From NCBI GenBank assembly GCA_029935135.1, contig JAOZKX010000073.1, forward strand, positions 1 through 8,320: 8,320 nt of DNA. Reading direction: 5' to 3'. How positions within the stretch are numbered: position 1 is the first letter of the stretch; every line of letters starts with the position of its first letter. Made by a program: the position numbers and the translations under genes. Below the pieces are notes generated by a model. It had not been told where the DNA came from and searched no databases. It saw nothing but the letters and a program-made list of their open reading frames with translations. Positions 6,835 through 8,320 of the stretch are shown here, piece after piece. Origin of the DNA: Desulfocapsa sp. Its GTDB lineage: Bacteria > Desulfobacterota > Desulfobulbia > Desulfobulbales > Desulfocapsaceae.

Positions 6835-7743
6835 ATGGAAGAAGTGCAGGAAGAAAATAATAAACAAGCCGAAAAATATACTTCTTTTTTTTATCGCTTT
6901 CGTTTTCGCGAGCAGGGGCAGGAGTTTACCGCCCAGTCATCCATTGATGACCTGAAAAGAGGAGAGGTGGTAATGGTTCGCGGTGAGTTTGGTCTGGAGC
7001 CCGGCTGCATCAGGGGCCCGGCTCCCGCGTGTCGTGATGCAGAGACTGTGCGTAAGGCAAGTTATGAACTGGCCCGGCGTGCAGCCCATGAGGAGTGTAA
7101 TCGCTATGTCAACATTCCTTTGGAAGAAGATTCAGCATCTGTTTTTTGTAAAGAGCTGATTGCCAAACATTCCCTGCAGATGCGGCTTGTGCGGGTGGAA
7201 CGATTTTTTAACGGTAGTAAGATGATTTTTTATTTTACTGCCGATAAACGGGTGGATTTCCGAGCCCTGGTTAAGGATCTGGTACAGGAGTTCAGAACCC
7301 GGGTGGAGATGCGTCAGGTCGGGGTTCGCCATGAAACAAAGATGCTCGGCGGTATCGGAACATGCGGTCGTGAACTCTGTTGTTCCGGATATATGAAAAA
7401 ATTCGACTCTGTTTCCATCAAAATGGCAAAGGAACAGGATCTCCCCTTAAATCCAGCAAAAATTTCCGGCGTTTGCAATCGACTCCTCTGTTGTCTCACC
7501 TATGAATTTGAGACCTATAAGCGGGAGCGAAAAGGAATGCCCAAGCCAGGCAAGAGGCTGCAGGTTGGCGAGATTATATACAGGGTGAAACGGCAAAACC
7601 CTTTGCAGTCCACCCTGTTGGTGATTGATCAGGAGGGGGAGCAGCATCTGTTGACAGAAAAAGAGTGGAAGGCATGTACTGTTGTAAAACAGGATCCTTC
7701 GCCAAAGAAACGCAGTCAGGACGAGAGTGAAAATAAAGAATAG
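6835..7743 (+). CDS. ricT: PSP1 C-terminal domain protein, RicT/YaaT family
   Basis: 302 residues. In Bacillus subtilis the homologue (YaaT/RicT) is part of the RicA-RicF-RicT complex, which carries [4Fe-4S] clusters and assists RNase Y-dependent mRNA maturation, affecting sporulation, biofilm and competence. The visible sequence fits: a hydrophilic N-terminus, a beta-rich PSP1 region with RGEVVMVRGEFGLEPG (42-57), a central MIFYFTADKRVDFRALVKDL segment, and the family hallmark GGIGTCGRELCC (172-183) followed by SGVCNRLLCCLTYE (211-224). The conserved cysteines are Cys177, Cys182, Cys183, Cys214, Cys219 and Cys220. The tail is charged, with many Lys and Glu. No ricA or ricF (small YlbF/YmcA-like) partner is visible in this window, so the role here is inferred. 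The Shine-Dalgarno is weak (AAGG, about 11 nt upstream). metG starts 19 bp after its stop, so the two are almost certainly co-transcribed. The symbol is by homology. Confidence 0.9.
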   Translation: MEEVQEENNKQAEKYTSFFYRFRFREQGQEFTAQSSIDDLKRGEVVMVRGEFGLEPGCIRGPAPACRDAETVRKASYELARRAAHEECNRYVNIPLEEDSASVFCKELIAKHSLQMRLVRVERFFNGSKMIFYFTADKRVDFRALVKDLVQEFRTRVEMRQVGVRHETKMLGGIGTCGRELCCSGYMKKFDSVSIKMAKEQDLPLNPAKISGVCNRLLCCLTYEFETYKRERKGMPKPGKRLQVGEIIYRVKRQNPLQSTLLVIDQEGEQHLLTEKEWKACTVVKQDPSPKKRSQDESENKE

Positions 7744-7759
7744 TTTTTCAGGTAGATAG

Positions 7760-8320
<561 letters not shown>

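Overview
The window reads as ordinary chromosomal DNA of a Gram-negative bacterium. It has moderate GC content, tightly packed genes, an outer-membrane barrel protein ending in phenylalanine, and a set of housekeeping genes whose general character resembles Desulfobulbales-type (former Deltaproteobacteria) genomes. That taxonomic placement is an impression from the proteins and was not tested by any search. I see no insertion sequence, prophage, CRISPR array, rRNA or tRNA.

Left part (1-1203, + strand): the 3' end of an outer-membrane beta-barrel protein, followed 30 bp later by a complete glycerophosphodiester phosphodiesterase gene. Middle part (1344-4275, - strand): an orphan membrane-anchored hybrid histidine kinase with a C-terminal receiver domain, and upstream of it a 5'-methylthioadenosine/S-adenosylhomocysteine deaminase (amidohydrolase) gene. 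These two converge on the phosphodiesterase and diverge from the next block. Right part (4494-8320, + strand): ychF (ribosome-associated ATPase/GTPase), holB (DNA polymerase III delta'), a PSP1/RicT (YaaT)-family iron-sulfur-type protein, and the 5' part of metG (methionyl-tRNA synthetase), which runs off the window.

The holB - PSP1/ricT - metG order echoes the holB-yaaT-...-metS neighbourhood of Bacillus and other bacteria. It suggests a conserved replication/translation/RNA-processing cluster, with ricT and metG only 19 bp apart. No gene-free stretch exceeds about 220 bp.

The most notable observation is a one-base frame disruption in metG near 8179. The protein reads normally to residue 139, then the family-typical sequence, including the second half of the zinc knuckle (CPDH), continues in the -1 frame. 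Restoring a single base, most simply a third G in GTTGAGG, repairs the gene. This is either a sequencing/assembly error or a real mutation in a normally essential gene. I found no convincing novel system; the remaining findings are small-scale features such as alternative hairpins, a short direct repeat and unusual residues at conserved positions.
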